Assembly (NCBI RefSeq): GCF_003955715.1
Contig: NZ_CP034463.1
Span: 5,518,001-5,582,000 of the forward strand
Reading direction: 5' to 3'
Origin: Streptomyces aquilus
GTDB lineage: Bacteria > Actinomycetota > Actinomycetes > Streptomycetales > Streptomycetaceae
Length of the DNA stretch: 64,000 nucleotides
This document shows, in pieces, positions 25,751 to 33,961 of this stretch. Below the pieces are notes generated by a model, which was not told where the DNA came from, did not search any database, and saw only the letters and a list, made by a program, of their open reading frames with translations. The translations under genes and the position numbers were made by a program. Numbering within the stretch: position 1 is the first letter of the stretch; each line of letters starts with the position of its first letter.

Positions 25751-25888
25751 ATGCGCCGCATGCTCGCCACGCTCGTCGCCGTCACCGCCGCCGCCCTGAT
25801 CGCCGTCCTCGGCGCGAGCGACTCCGGTGCCGACGCCCCGACGACCACCGTGGCGACGGCGAAGGTCACCGACCCGGGCTGGTCCTAG
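25751..25888 (+). CDS. 45-residue secreted peptide beside the island regulator
   Basis: This short gene encodes MRRMLATLVAVTAAALIAVL followed by a 25-residue tail ending VTDPGWS. The start is a classic signal peptide (basic MRRM, hydrophobic core to about residue 21), so a mature peptide of roughly 20 residues would be exported. TTGGGGGAACCAA lies immediately upstream as ribosome-binding site, and a perfect 17-bp terminator follows 19 nt after the stop, so it is a self-contained transcription unit. Being paired with a TrmB/LuxR regulator and its putative operator suggests a signalling or regulatory peptide; this is inference. Confidence 0.65.
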   Translation: MRRMLATLVAVTAAALIAVLGASDSGADAPTTTVATAKVTDPGWS

Positions 25889-25907
25889 TCCGCACCCCCA
25901 CCCCCGA

Positions 25908-25946
25908 GAAGGGGCCCGGAACCGCCACACGGTTCCGGGCCCCTTC
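25908..25946 (+). terminator. Strong Rho-independent terminator after the small-peptide gene
   Basis: A perfect 17-bp stem (GAAGGGGCCCGGAACCG / CGGTTCCGGGCCCCTTC) with a 5-nt loop, followed by ATATTTTGTT. It can also serve the convergent PH-domain gene. Confidence 0.9.
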
Positions 25947-25970
25947 ATATTTTGTTCATCTCCGCCTGGG

Positions 25971-26336
25971 TCAGCGGGCCACGTGCTGCGTGAGGATCGC
26001 CTGTACCTCGTAGATGTCGACGCCCTTGGTGAACGTCTTCTGGAACGGCAGCGACTGGCCCGAGACCCAGACCTTCAGCTCGGCGTCGAGGTCGAAGGTG
26101 CCGGCCGTCTCCACCGCGAAGTGCGTGATGCTGCGGTACGGGATGGAGTGGTACTCGACCTTCTTGCCGGTGATGCCCTGCTTGTCGACCAGGATCAGCC
26201 GCCGGTCGGTGAACATGATGACGTCACGCACCAGCTGGTACGCCGCCTGCACGCCCTCGCCGGAGCCCAGCAGCCTGGCGAAGTCCGAGGCCGCCTGGCC
26301 CGGGTCGATGGTGTGCGCGTTGCCGAAAAGTGCCAT
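25971..26336 (-). CDS. Bacterial PH-domain protein
   Basis: A 121-residue protein that is essentially one bacterial pleckstrin-homology domain (bPH_1, YvbH-like): VIMFTDRRLILVDKQGITGKK, YHSIPYRSITHFAVET, and a C-terminal helix. Family members are small cytoplasmic proteins of unclear function, often oligomeric rings. It is alone, with a terminator shared on its 3' side. Confidence 0.8.
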   Translation of the reverse strand: MALFGNAHTIDPGQAASDFARLLGSGEGVQAAYQLVRDVIMFTDRRLILVDKQGITGKKVEYHSIPYRSITHFAVETAGTFDLDAELKVWVSGQSLPFQKTFTKGVDIYEVQAILTQHVAR

Positions 26337-26422
26337 GGATGAAACCCCCCACTAGTGATCTTCGGGCATGTATAGCGCCTTGTCGGGGCCGCTGCCTAGA
26401 TCACGTGAAGGAACTGTGATCG

Positions 26423-26899
26423 TCAGGCGTCGTAACTCCCGTCCCAGGGCGGCCCGAAGCCCAGCCGGTCCGGATACAGCTCCGCCCACGCCTCGCCGTC
26501 CTCCTCCCCGGTGACGAGCCCGAACAGCACGCCGTCCACGACGAGTTCGAAGGGCCGTACCGCGATGTCGGTGTACGTCCGCCGGGGCAGGCTGCGCAGC
26601 CGGGTCGCCAGATGCGCGCGGGCGCGCGCGAGCACGGAGGCGTCCCGCTGCTGCTCGGCCCAGGTCCCGGCACACCAGATCTCCGAGTCGCGGTAGTTGC
26701 CCTCCGCGTCGAAGGTGTGCAGCACGGAGTAGAGGCGCTTCTGCGCCTCCCAGCCGTCGTCGGGCCGGAAGCCCTTGGGGAAGGCGTAGGTGACCGACCC
26801 CAGGAACTGCCCTTCCGCGTAAAGCCCGATGGCCTCGGTACGGCCGTGCGGCTCGTAGGCGATCGGGATGATCCCAGGTACTGCCATGGCGCAAACCAT
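26423..26899 (-). CDS. Conserved hypothetical protein
   Basis: A 158-residue soluble protein (MVCAMAVPGIIPIAYEPHGR...) with an aromatic/acidic core (GQFLGSVTYAFPKGF, LHTFDAEGNYRDSEIWCAG) and a C-terminal WAELYPDRLGFGPPWDGSYDA. No known domain, signal peptide or membrane segment is visible. ATG 26899 has AGGAAA 9 nt upstream; ATG 26887 is an alternative. It lies 63 nt downstream of the TIR gene on the same strand. Confidence 0.6.
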   Translation of the reverse strand: MVCAMAVPGIIPIAYEPHGRTEAIGLYAEGQFLGSVTYAFPKGFRPDDGWEAQKRLYSVLHTFDAEGNYRDSEIWCAGTWAEQQRDASVLARARAHLATRLRSLPRRTYTDIAVRPFELVVDGVLFGLVTGEEDGEAWAELYPDRLGFGPPWDGSYDA

Positions 26900-26962
26900 A
26901 CGTAGGTTTCCTGGCAAGTTCCGCCCCCTGCCCACAACTTGATCACCGTCAGGCGTAAAGTT

Positions 26963-27718
26963 TTACGACCGCCTGAGCTGGACCGGTACGAACCGCCAGA
27001 CGCCGTCGGACTGATGGCCGTTGATGCGGCTGAGGGTGTGGAGGTGGAGTTCCCCGCCCTCTTCGCGGAGGGTGCCGTCGTATTCGATGGTGCCGTAGGA
27101 GTCCGAGGGCGCGAACGTGATGCGGTCGCCGACGATGTCGTACGTCCCCGTCCCGAGGTCCGGATGGTCCCGGTTGAACCATCTGGCGACCTGCTCGACG
27201 GACCCGCTGGTCGTCACGTCCAGTACGGTGCCGTCCGGGTAGAACCGGAGGAACTCCGTGAACCCTTCCTTCGACGACGGCTTCGCGTAGAACCCGTCGT
27301 ACCGGACGCCGACGCGGGCCGCTGCCACCGCCGCCAGCGACTTCAGGAGCCTGTCGTAACCGCCCTGCGTGAACAGATCCACCCGGTGCCACCTCTGCAA
27401 CCGCTCCGGGACCTCGCAGTCCTCCAGGCGGGCCGGGATGACGTAGACCGCGCCCTCGGGCTGGTGGTCGGCCTCGTCGAGGACGATGCGGATCTCCTTC
27501 TGCACGTATCCGGTCTTGGTGACCGAAGCCCGTGACAGGCAGACCAGGACGAGGTCGCAGGCGCGGATCGCACGGCGGATCTCACGGTCCCAGTCCTGGC
27601 CCGGGAGGATGTCCTCCTCGTCGAGCCAGGGCTGGAAGCCCGCGGACAGCAGCTGTGTCCGCAGGCGCCGTACGTCTTCTTTGTCCCCCGACGAATGGCA
27701 GAGGAAGATCTTCAGCAC
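26963..27718 (-). CDS. TIR-domain protein with C-terminal beta domain
   Basis: A 251-residue protein with an N-terminal TIR domain (KIFLCHSSGDKEDVRRLRTQ, WLDEEDILPGQDWDREI, DLVLVCLSRASVTKTGYVQK), where E75 in YVQKEIR occupies the usual catalytic-glutamate position of NAD-cleaving TIRs. The C-terminal 110 residues (FYPDGTVLDVTTSG, GDRITFAPSDSYGTIEYDG) look like a small beta-barrel resembling ligand-binding or lipocalin-like folds. It lies 15 nt after metG on the same strand and is probably co-transcribed. Bacterial TIR proteins often act in phage defence; here no Thoeris or CBASS partner is present, so function is open. Confidence 0.75.
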   Translation of the reverse strand: MLKIFLCHSSGDKEDVRRLRTQLLSAGFQPWLDEEDILPGQDWDREIRRAIRACDLVLVCLSRASVTKTGYVQKEIRIVLDEADHQPEGAVYVIPARLEDCEVPERLQRWHRVDLFTQGGYDRLLKSLAAVAAARVGVRYDGFYAKPSSKEGFTEFLRFYPDGTVLDVTTSGSVEQVARWFNRDHPDLGTGTYDIVGDRITFAPSDSYGTIEYDGTLREEGGELHLHTLSRINGHQSDGVWRFVPVQLRRS

Positions 27719-27733
27719 GCCCCCGCCCCTCGC

Positions 27734-29458
27734 CTACTCCGCCGTGCCGCCGAAGCGCTCCTTGTACGTCTCCAGGTCCTCGTCCGTGAGCTTGGCGAAC
27801 AGGACCGGCGGGACGGTGAAGGGGGTGCCGGCCGGGACCGCGGTGAGCGCCTTCGCCTCGGCCTCGGTGACCCAGGTCGCGGTGTCGTCGGCGAGGGAGA
27901 AGGCCTGGCGCATCGCGGCCGAGGTCGCGGGGATGAAGGGCTCCGAGACCACCGAGTAGAGGTGGATCAGGTTCATCGCCGTGCGGAGGGTGAGGGCCGC
28001 GCCGTCCTTGTCGGTCTTGATCTCCAGCCAGGGGGCCTTCTCCTCCAGGTAGGAGTTGCCGGCCGACCACAGGGCGCGCAGGGCGGCCGCCGCCTTGCGG
28101 AACTGGAGGGCCTCCATCTGGGTCTCGTACTCGGCGAGGAGGCGGGCGATCTCCTCGCCCAGCTTCGCCTCCGCCTCGCCCGGGGTGCCGCCCTCGGGGA
28201 CGTCGTCGCCGAAGCGCTTGCGGGAGAAGGACAGGACGCGGTTGACGAAGTTGCCGAGGGTGTCGGCGAGGTCCTTGTTGACCGTGGCGGTGAAGTGCTC
28301 CCAGGTGAAGGACGAGTCGTCGGACTCGGGCGCGTTGGCGATCAGGAAGTAGCGCCAGTAGTCCGCCGGGAGGATCTCCAGGGCCTGGTCGGTGAAGACG
28401 CCCCGCTTCTGGCTGGTGGAGAACTTTCCGCCGTAGTACGTCAGCCAGTTGAAGGCCTTGACGTAGTCGACCTTCTTCCACGGCTCACGGACACCCAGCT
28501 CGGTCGCCGGGAACATCACCGTGTGGAACGGGACGTTGTCCTTCGCCATGAACTCCGTGTAGCGGACCGGGTTCTCGCCCTTGTCCGCCTCGTACCACCA
28601 CGACTTCCAGTCGCGCGTCGACGGGTCCTCGTCGGCCCACTCCTTCGTCGCGCCGATGTACTCGATCGGGGCGTCGAACCAGACGTAGAAGACCTTGCCC
28701 TCGGCCGCGAGCTCCGGCCAGGTGTCGGCGGGGACGGGGACGCCCCAGTCCAGGTCCCGGGTGATCGCGCGGTCGTGCAGGCCCTCGGTCAGCCACTTGC
28801 GGGCGATGGAGGAGGCGAGCTGCGGCCACTCCGCCTCGTGCCGGGCCACCCACTCCTCGACCTCGTGCTGGAGCTTGGACTGGAGGAGGAAGAGGTGCTT
28901 GGTCTCGCGCACCTCGAGGTCGGTGGAGCCGGAGATCGCCGAGCGCGGGTTGATCAGGTCGGTCGGGTCCAGGACCCGGGTGCAGTTCTCGCACTGGTCG
29001 CCGCGGGCCTTGTCGTAGCCGCAGTGGGGGCAGGTGCCCTCGACATAGCGGTCCGGGAGGAAGCGGCCGTCGGTGGGGGAGTACACCTGCCGGATGGCTC
29101 GCTCCTCGATGAACCCGTTCTCGTTGAGGCGGCGGGCGAAGTGCTGGGTGATCTCGACGTTCTGCTGCGAGGAGCTGCGGCCGAAGTAGTCGAAGGCCAG
29201 CGCGAAGCCGTCGTAGACCGCCTTCTGGGCGTCGTGGGCCTGGGCGCAGAAGGCGGCGACGCTGAGGCCGGCCTCCTTCGCGGCCAGCTCCGCCGGGGTG
29301 CCGTGCTCGTCGGTGGCGCAGATGTAGAGGACGTCGTGGCCGCGCTGGCGGAGGTACCGGGAGTACACGTCCGCCGGGAGCATGGACCCCACCATGTTGC
29401 CCAGGTGCTTGATCCCGTTGATGTAGGGAAGGGCGCTGGTGATGAGGTGTCGAGCCAT
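27734..29458 (-). CDS. metG: Methionyl-tRNA synthetase (housekeeping)
   Basis: A 574-residue class I synthetase: N-terminal [20 protein letters not shown] (HLGN variant of HIGH), TDEHGTPAE, a zinc knuckle [31 protein letters not shown] (KMSKS-equivalent) and a helical anticodon-binding domain. It charges tRNA-Met and initiator tRNA. Start ATG 29458 matches the conserved N-terminus; an upstream ATG adds 15 non-conserved residues. The MetRS-like enzyme of the island is about 5 kb away and clearly different in the active-site region, so this copy is taken as the translation enzyme. Confidence 0.96.
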   Translation of the reverse strand: MARHLITSALPYINGIKHLGNMVGSMLPADVYSRYLRQRGHDVLYICATDEHGTPAELAAKEAGLSVAAFCAQAHDAQKAVYDGFALAFDYFGRSSSQQNVEITQHFARRLNENGFIEERAIRQVYSPTDGRFLPDRYVEGTCPHCGYDKARGDQCENCTRVLDPTDLINPRSAISGSTDLEVRETKHLFLLQSKLQHEVEEWVARHEAEWPQLASSIARKWLTEGLHDRAITRDLDWGVPVPADTWPELAAEGKVFYVWFDAPIEYIGATKEWADEDPSTRDWKSWWYEADKGENPVRYTEFMAKDNVPFHTVMFPATELGVREPWKKVDYVKAFNWLTYYGGKFSTSQKRGVFTDQALEILPADYWRYFLIANAPESDDSSFTWEHFTATVNKDLADTLGNFVNRVLSFSRKRFGDDVPEGGTPGEAEAKLGEEIARLLAEYETQMEALQFRKAAAALRALWSAGNSYLEEKAPWLEIKTDKDGAALTLRTAMNLIHLYSVVSEPFIPATSAAMRQAFSLADDTATWVTEAEAKALTAVPAGTPFTVPPVLFAKLTDEDLETYKERFGGTAE

Positions 29459-29611
29459 CGGGGGCTGCTCCCAGGTCGGATTTCGTGATGCTTTACGAAC
29501 CAAGAAATCGTAGCCGACATGGGGGGACCGCCCGCTCTCCGTTCTGAGGGGTGGAAAGGGGGCGGCCCTGGGGTGGTGCGGGGGTGGTGCGGAGGTGGTG
29601 CGGGCTGGGGG

Positions 29612-31570
29612 CTACGGGCGCCAGTCGATCAGTACGCCGTCGTAGAGCTCCGCGTCCGTGAGCTCCTTCGGGGTGGGGCCCGCGTGGAAGAAGGCCGTGT
29701 TGTCGGTCTTCAGCTTGCGGAGGTAGTCGAAGGCCTTGTTCTCGTGCTCGCCGAACGCGACGAAGGAGAAGAAGACGGACGGGTGGGTCTTCGCCGCCTC
29801 GGTCAGGGCCTGGGTCGCGGGGGTCTTCGCGTCGGGGGCGCCGTCGGTCTGGAAGACGACGAGGGCGGGGGTGTTCTCGCCGGGGGTGGTCGTCTTGTCG
29901 TAGTGGGCGAGTACGGCTTCCACGGCGGCGTGGTAGCTGGTACGGCCCATGCGGCCGAGGCCGGCGTGCGCCTCGTCGATGGCGTCCTTGGGGGAGGCGG
30001 GGGTCAGGTCGAGGGTGCCGTCGACCTCGGTGGAGAAGAAGACGACGTGGACGGAGGGGGTGTCCTCGGTGTCCTCGGTGTCCGGGGTGAGGTGCGTGGC
30101 GAGGGCGAGGGTCTGGTCGGCGAGGGCCTGGGCGGAGCCGTCCTTGTAGTACGGGCGCATGCTCGCGGAGCGGTCGAGGACGAGGTAGGTCTTGGCGCGG
30201 GCGGTGGTGAGGCCGGCCTTGGCGAGGGCGAGGGCGGCGGCGCCGTCACCGAACGTCGCCTCGGCTTCGCCTTCGGCGCCGATGGTGTTCCCACCCGCAC
30301 CACCCGTGACGGTTTCGATGTCGTCCGCGGGTGGCCCCTGAGGGGCGGACTCGCCGTCGGCGGCCGCGGCGAGGGGGGTGGGGGTGGATTCGGGGGTGGG
30401 CTCGGCCTCGGGGGTGGCTGCGGGTTCCGGGGTGGTGTCGGTGGCGGCAGCGGGTTCGGGGGTGGTGTCGGTGGCGGCCTCGGGCTCGGCCTCCGGCTCC
30501 GGAGTGGGCTCGGCCTCGGCCTCGGCGGTCGCGGTGGCGGGTTCGGGCTTGGTCTCCGGCTCCGGCTCGGGCTCGGCGTCGGCCTCGGGCAGTGGAGTGG
30601 CCTCGGCGGTCGGTTCGGAGGTGGCCTCGGCGGTTGGCTTCGGCTCCTCGACGGCGGGCGTCTCTTCCGCGGTGGGCTCCTCTACGGCCGCCGGCGCTTC
30701 GGCAGCGGCAGCCTCGGCCACCGGCTCAGCCTTGGGCTCGGGCTCCGGCTTGGTCTCCGTGACCGGCTCCGGAGTGGACTCCTCCGCAACCGGCTCCTCG
30801 ACGGGGGCGGTCTCCTCGGCGGCCTCCGGCGCGGGCGCGGGCGTAGCCGCCTCCTCGGCAACGGGCTCCGCCTCGACGACAGGCTCAGCCTCGGAAGCAG
30901 CCGCCGCGGGGGCAGCCTCAACCTCGGCAGCGGCCCCCTTCTCGGGCTCGGCACCCTCTACCGCAGGCTCAGCCTCAACCTCAGCGACGGACTCAGCCTC
31001 AACCTCAGCCACCGGCTCAGCGCCAGTCTCGGCGACCGGCTCCTCAGCCACCGTCTCAACCTCAGCCTTGACCACCGGCTCAACCTCAGCCACGGGCTCA
31101 ACCTCAGCCTCGGCCACAGGCTCCTCGGCGACAGGCTCAACCTCAGCCTTGACCACCGGCTCAACCTCAGCCACCGGCTCAACCTCAGCCACCGGCTCAA
31201 CCTCAGCCTCGGCGGCAGGTTCAGTCTCGGCGACCGGCTCCTCAACCGCCCGCTCCTCGGCCCCGGCCACCCCAACCGTCAGCCCCTCGTCCGCCGACGT
31301 CTGGCGAGGCACCGTCACGTTGTCGAAGGCCGCCGCCACCAGATCGTGCTCGTCCTTGGTCGACAGGGACGTCGACGCAGACGAGGACGCGGAAGTCGCT
31401 GCCGACGGGCGCTGCTCCGGGACCTCGGCCTTGGTCTCCGGCTCGGGCGCCGCGGGCGCCGGCACCGTCGCCTGAGCGGTCGGCTGCGTCCCCTCCGCAC
31501 CCTCTGCCTCGGCGGTACGCCCCTTGCGTGAGCGGCCGAACGCGTTCCGCAGGAGAGTGAGAATGCCCAT
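29612..31570 (-). CDS. VWA (TerF-like) protein with long acidic repeat region
   Basis: A 652-residue protein. The N-terminus is basic ([18 protein letters not shown]). Residues about 110-420 are an Ala/Glu/Val/Pro low-complexity region with many EVEPVAE-type repeats. The C-terminal 230 residues form a von Willebrand A domain with the MIDAS motif DRSASM, and [15 protein letters not shown] near the end, as in TerF/stress-response VWA proteins. No signal peptide is evident, so it is likely cytoplasmic. The repeats suggest a disordered spacer. Molecular partners are unknown. Confidence 0.8.
   Translation of the reverse strand: MGILTLLRNAFGRSRKGRTAEAEGAEGTQPTAQATVPAPAAPEPETKAEVPEQRPSAATSASSSASTSLSTKDEHDLVAAAFDNVTVPRQTSADEGLTVGVAGAEERAVEEPVAETEPAAEAEVEPVAEVEPVAEVEPVVKAEVEPVAEEPVAEAEVEPVAEVEPVVKAEVETVAEEPVAETGAEPVAEVEAESVAEVEAEPAVEGAEPEKGAAAEVEAAPAAAASEAEPVVEAEPVAEEAATPAPAPEAAEETAPVEEPVAEESTPEPVTETKPEPEPKAEPVAEAAAAEAPAAVEEPTAEETPAVEEPKPTAEATSEPTAEATPLPEADAEPEPEPETKPEPATATAEAEAEPTPEPEAEPEAATDTTPEPAAATDTTPEPAATPEAEPTPESTPTPLAAAADGESAPQGPPADDIETVTGGAGGNTIGAEGEAEATFGDGAAALALAKAGLTTARAKTYLVLDRSASMRPYYKDGSAQALADQTLALATHLTPDTEDTEDTPSVHVVFFSTEVDGTLDLTPASPKDAIDEAHAGLGRMGRTSYHAAVEAVLAHYDKTTTPGENTPALVVFQTDGAPDAKTPATQALTEAAKTHPSVFFSFVAFGEHENKAFDYLRKLKTDNTAFFHAGPTPKELTDAELYDGVLIDWRP
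30400..31240 (-). repeat. Degenerate coding repeats (EVEPVAE-type) in VWA protein
   Basis: Within the VWA gene, units encoding [16 protein letters not shown] and EEPVAE recur in tandem, clearest between about 31060 and 31220, with looser A/E/T/P repeats to about 30400. They are in frame and degenerate at DNA level, indicating older repeat expansion with drift. Confidence 0.7.
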
Positions 31571-31745
31571 GTGCGCAACCCTTCGCATGAGTTGATGCCC
31601 GTCAATCCCTGGCCAGGACGGACACGTAAGGTTAGCGGCCCTGGAGGGGGATCTTGGGCCGGGGAGGGCATCGGAAGCCGCTCCCGTCAAGGGTCGTATT
31701 CGGTCTTACCGCGCAACCCGACCCCAACTCCCACCCCGCTACTCC

Positions 31746-31767
31746 GCATTCACCGCGCGTTCATCGC
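31746..31767 (+). promoter_or_regulatory. PHO-box-like direct repeat upstream of phoX
   Basis: Two adjacent 11-nt units, GCATTCACCGC (31746-31756) and GCGTTCATCGC (31757-31767), match at 9 of 11 positions. They resemble the Streptomyces PhoP direct-repeat unit (GTTCACC-type). They lie about 85 bp upstream of the PhoX start, with a possible -10 (TAGCGT) at 31797. PhoP control fits the gene's function but is inferred. Confidence 0.6.
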
Positions 31768-31852
31768 CAGTCCCCGCTCCCGCACCGACCGGCCCCTAGC
31801 GTCCATGGCGCGGATTCAAGGGGAGTCCAAGGGGAAGCAAGGGGATGACAAA

Positions 31853-33928
31853 GTGCGCATACCGCTGCCGTTGATCAGTACGCCGTCGTCGGACGGACAC
31901 CAGGGCGGGCGTTCCGCCATGACCTGCCTCTACCGGTGCGGCAACGCCTGTTTCCACGAGGTGCCGAACACCAGCGGCAACGAGTACGTCGGTGACGTCA
32001 TCGCCGCTGCCCTCAGCCGCCGTTCCCTGATGCGGACCGCCGCCGTCGTCACCGTGGCCGCCGCGGCCGGCGCCACCGTCGTCGGCGCCCCGCAGGCCCA
32101 CGCCGCGACCGGCACGGCGCCGGCCACCTCGTACCAGCCCGCGAAGAACGGCAAGGCCGCCCGCGGACTGCGGTACACCCCCGTCGCCCCCAACACCACC
32201 GACGCCGTGACCGTCCCCGACGGCTACGCGCAGAACGTCGTCATCCGCTGGGGCGAGCCCATCCTGCGCGGCGCGCCCGCCTTCGACCCGGAGAAGCAGA
32301 CGGCCGCCGCGCAGGCCGGACAGTTCGGGTACAACAACGACTTCCTGGCCCTGCTCCCGCTCGGTCACGGCAGGCAGCTCCTCGTCGCCAACCACGAGTA
32401 CACCGACGAAGTGCTCATGTTCCGTGGCTACGACGCCGCCAACCCCACCCGCGAGCAGGTCGAGATCGCCTGGGCCGCGCATGGTCTTTCGGCTGTCGTG
32501 GTGGAGGAGGACCGCAAGAGCGGGAAGCTCACCGCCGTGTCCCGCCACCCCCTCAACCGGCGCGTCACCGCCACGACCGAGTTCCGGCTCACCGGGCCCG
32601 CCGCCGGGTCGGACCTCCTCAAGACCTCCGCCGATCCGACCGGCACCAAGGTCCTCGGCACGCTCAACAACTGCTCCGGCGGCACCACCCCGTGGGGCAC
32701 CACGCTGCACGGCGAGGAGAACTTCAACCAGTACTTCGCCAACAGCAGCCGCGCCACCGACAAGCGGTACGGCATCGGCACCGGCGCGAGCGAGCGCAAG
32801 TGGGAGCGGTTCGACCGGCGCTTCGACGTCGCCCAGGAGCCCAACGAGGTGCACCGCTTCGGGTATGTCGTGGAGTTCGACCCGTACGACCCGACGTCCA
32901 CGCCCCGCAAGCACACCGCCCTCGGCCGCTTCAAGCACGAGGCCGCGACCGTCCGGCTGACCTCGGACGGGCGTCCGGTCGTCTACTCCGGTGACGACGA
33001 GCGCTTCGACTACTTCTACAAGTTCGTCGGCAGCAAGAGGATGAAGAAGGGGTCGAGCAGGGCCGTTCGCGAGCACAATCTGTCGCTTCTCGACGAGGGG
33101 ACGCTCTACGTCGCCAAGCTCAGCGGTGACTCCCCCGCCATCGAGGTCGACGGCACCGGCAAGCTCCCGGCCGACGGCGAGTTCGACGGCAGTGGTCAGT
33201 GGATCCCGCTGGCCACCGCGACCAGCGAGGGTGCCGTCTCGCACGTCGACGGGATGACGGCCGAGGAGGTCTTCGTCTTCACGCGGCTGGCCGGGGACAA
33301 GGTCGGCGCCACCAAGATGGACCGGCCCGAGGACATCCAGCCCAACCCGGTCTCCGGCAAGGTCTACGTCGCCCTCACCAACAACACCAACCGCGGTGTC
33401 GGCGGCAACGCCCCCGCCGACGAGGCCAACCCGCGCAACGCCAACAAGCACGGGCACATCCTGGAGCTGACCGAGCGCTGGAACCGGCCGGAGAGCAAGA
33501 AGTTCGCCTGGTCCCTGTTCCTGGTCGCGGGCGACCCGACCGACCCGGCCACCTACTTCGCCGGGTTCCCGAAGGACAGGGTCAGCCCGATCTCCTGCCC
33601 GGACAACGTGGCCTTCGACCCGTACGGCAACCTCTGGATCTCCACCGACGGCAACCAGCTCGGCTCCCACGACGGCCTGTTCGGCGTCGCCACCAAGGGT
33701 GACCGGCGCGGTGAGCTGAAGCAGTTCCTCACCATGCCGACCGGTGCGGAGACCTGCGGACCGGTCATCCAGGACCGCCGCGTCCTGGTCGCCGTCCAGC
33801 ACCCGGGCGAGATCACCGGCGCGACCGTGGAGAACCCGGCCAGCACCTGGCCCGACGGCCCGGGCAAGATCGTGCGCCCGGCGGTCGTGGCCGTGTGGCG
33901 CAAGGACGGCTCGGACATCGGCGTCTGA
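31853..33928 (+). CDS. phoX: PhoX-family alkaline phosphatase (Tat-exported)
   Basis: A 691-residue DUF839/PhoX protein with a twin-arginine signal (SRRSLMRTAAVVTVAAAAGA, about residues 58-77) and the PhoX core: WGEPILRGAPAFDP, FGYNNDFLALLPL, NHEYTDEVLMFRGY, NNCSGGTTPWGTTLHGEENF, and C-terminal SCPDNVAFDPYGNLWISTDG. PhoX enzymes are Ca/Fe-dependent phosphomonoesterases that release phosphate outside the cell. GTG 31853 has AAGGGG about 9 nt upstream, and the long pre-Tat segment is common in this family. A PHO-box-like repeat upstream supports phosphate-starvation control. Confidence 0.88.
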   Translation: MRIPLPLISTPSSDGHQGGRSAMTCLYRCGNACFHEVPNTSGNEYVGDVIAAALSRRSLMRTAAVVTVAAAAGATVVGAPQAHAATGTAPATSYQPAKNGKAARGLRYTPVAPNTTDAVTVPDGYAQNVVIRWGEPILRGAPAFDPEKQTAAAQAGQFGYNNDFLALLPLGHGRQLLVANHEYTDEVLMFRGYDAANPTREQVEIAWAAHGLSAVVVEEDRKSGKLTAVSRHPLNRRVTATTEFRLTGPAAGSDLLKTSADPTGTKVLGTLNNCSGGTTPWGTTLHGEENFNQYFANSSRATDKRYGIGTGASERKWERFDRRFDVAQEPNEVHRFGYVVEFDPYDPTSTPRKHTALGRFKHEAATVRLTSDGRPVVYSGDDERFDYFYKFVGSKRMKKGSSRAVREHNLSLLDEGTLYVAKLSGDSPAIEVDGTGKLPADGEFDGSGQWIPLATATSEGAVSHVDGMTAEEVFVFTRLAGDKVGATKMDRPEDIQPNPVSGKVYVALTNNTNRGVGGNAPADEANPRNANKHGHILELTERWNRPESKKFAWSLFLVAGDPTDPATYFAGFPKDRVSPISCPDNVAFDPYGNLWISTDGNQLGSHDGLFGVATKGDRRGELKQFLTMPTGAETCGPVIQDRRVLVAVQHPGEITGATVENPASTWPDGPGKIVRPAVVAVWRKDGSDIGV

Positions 33929-33961
33929 GCCGCTGCTCACTTCACCCCGGTGCCTCCCGTG

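Noticed and set aside
31746..31802. Full promoter with -35/-10 for phoX
   Set aside because: Only the repeat and a loose TAGCGT are visible; spacing is not convincing enough to state a complete promoter.
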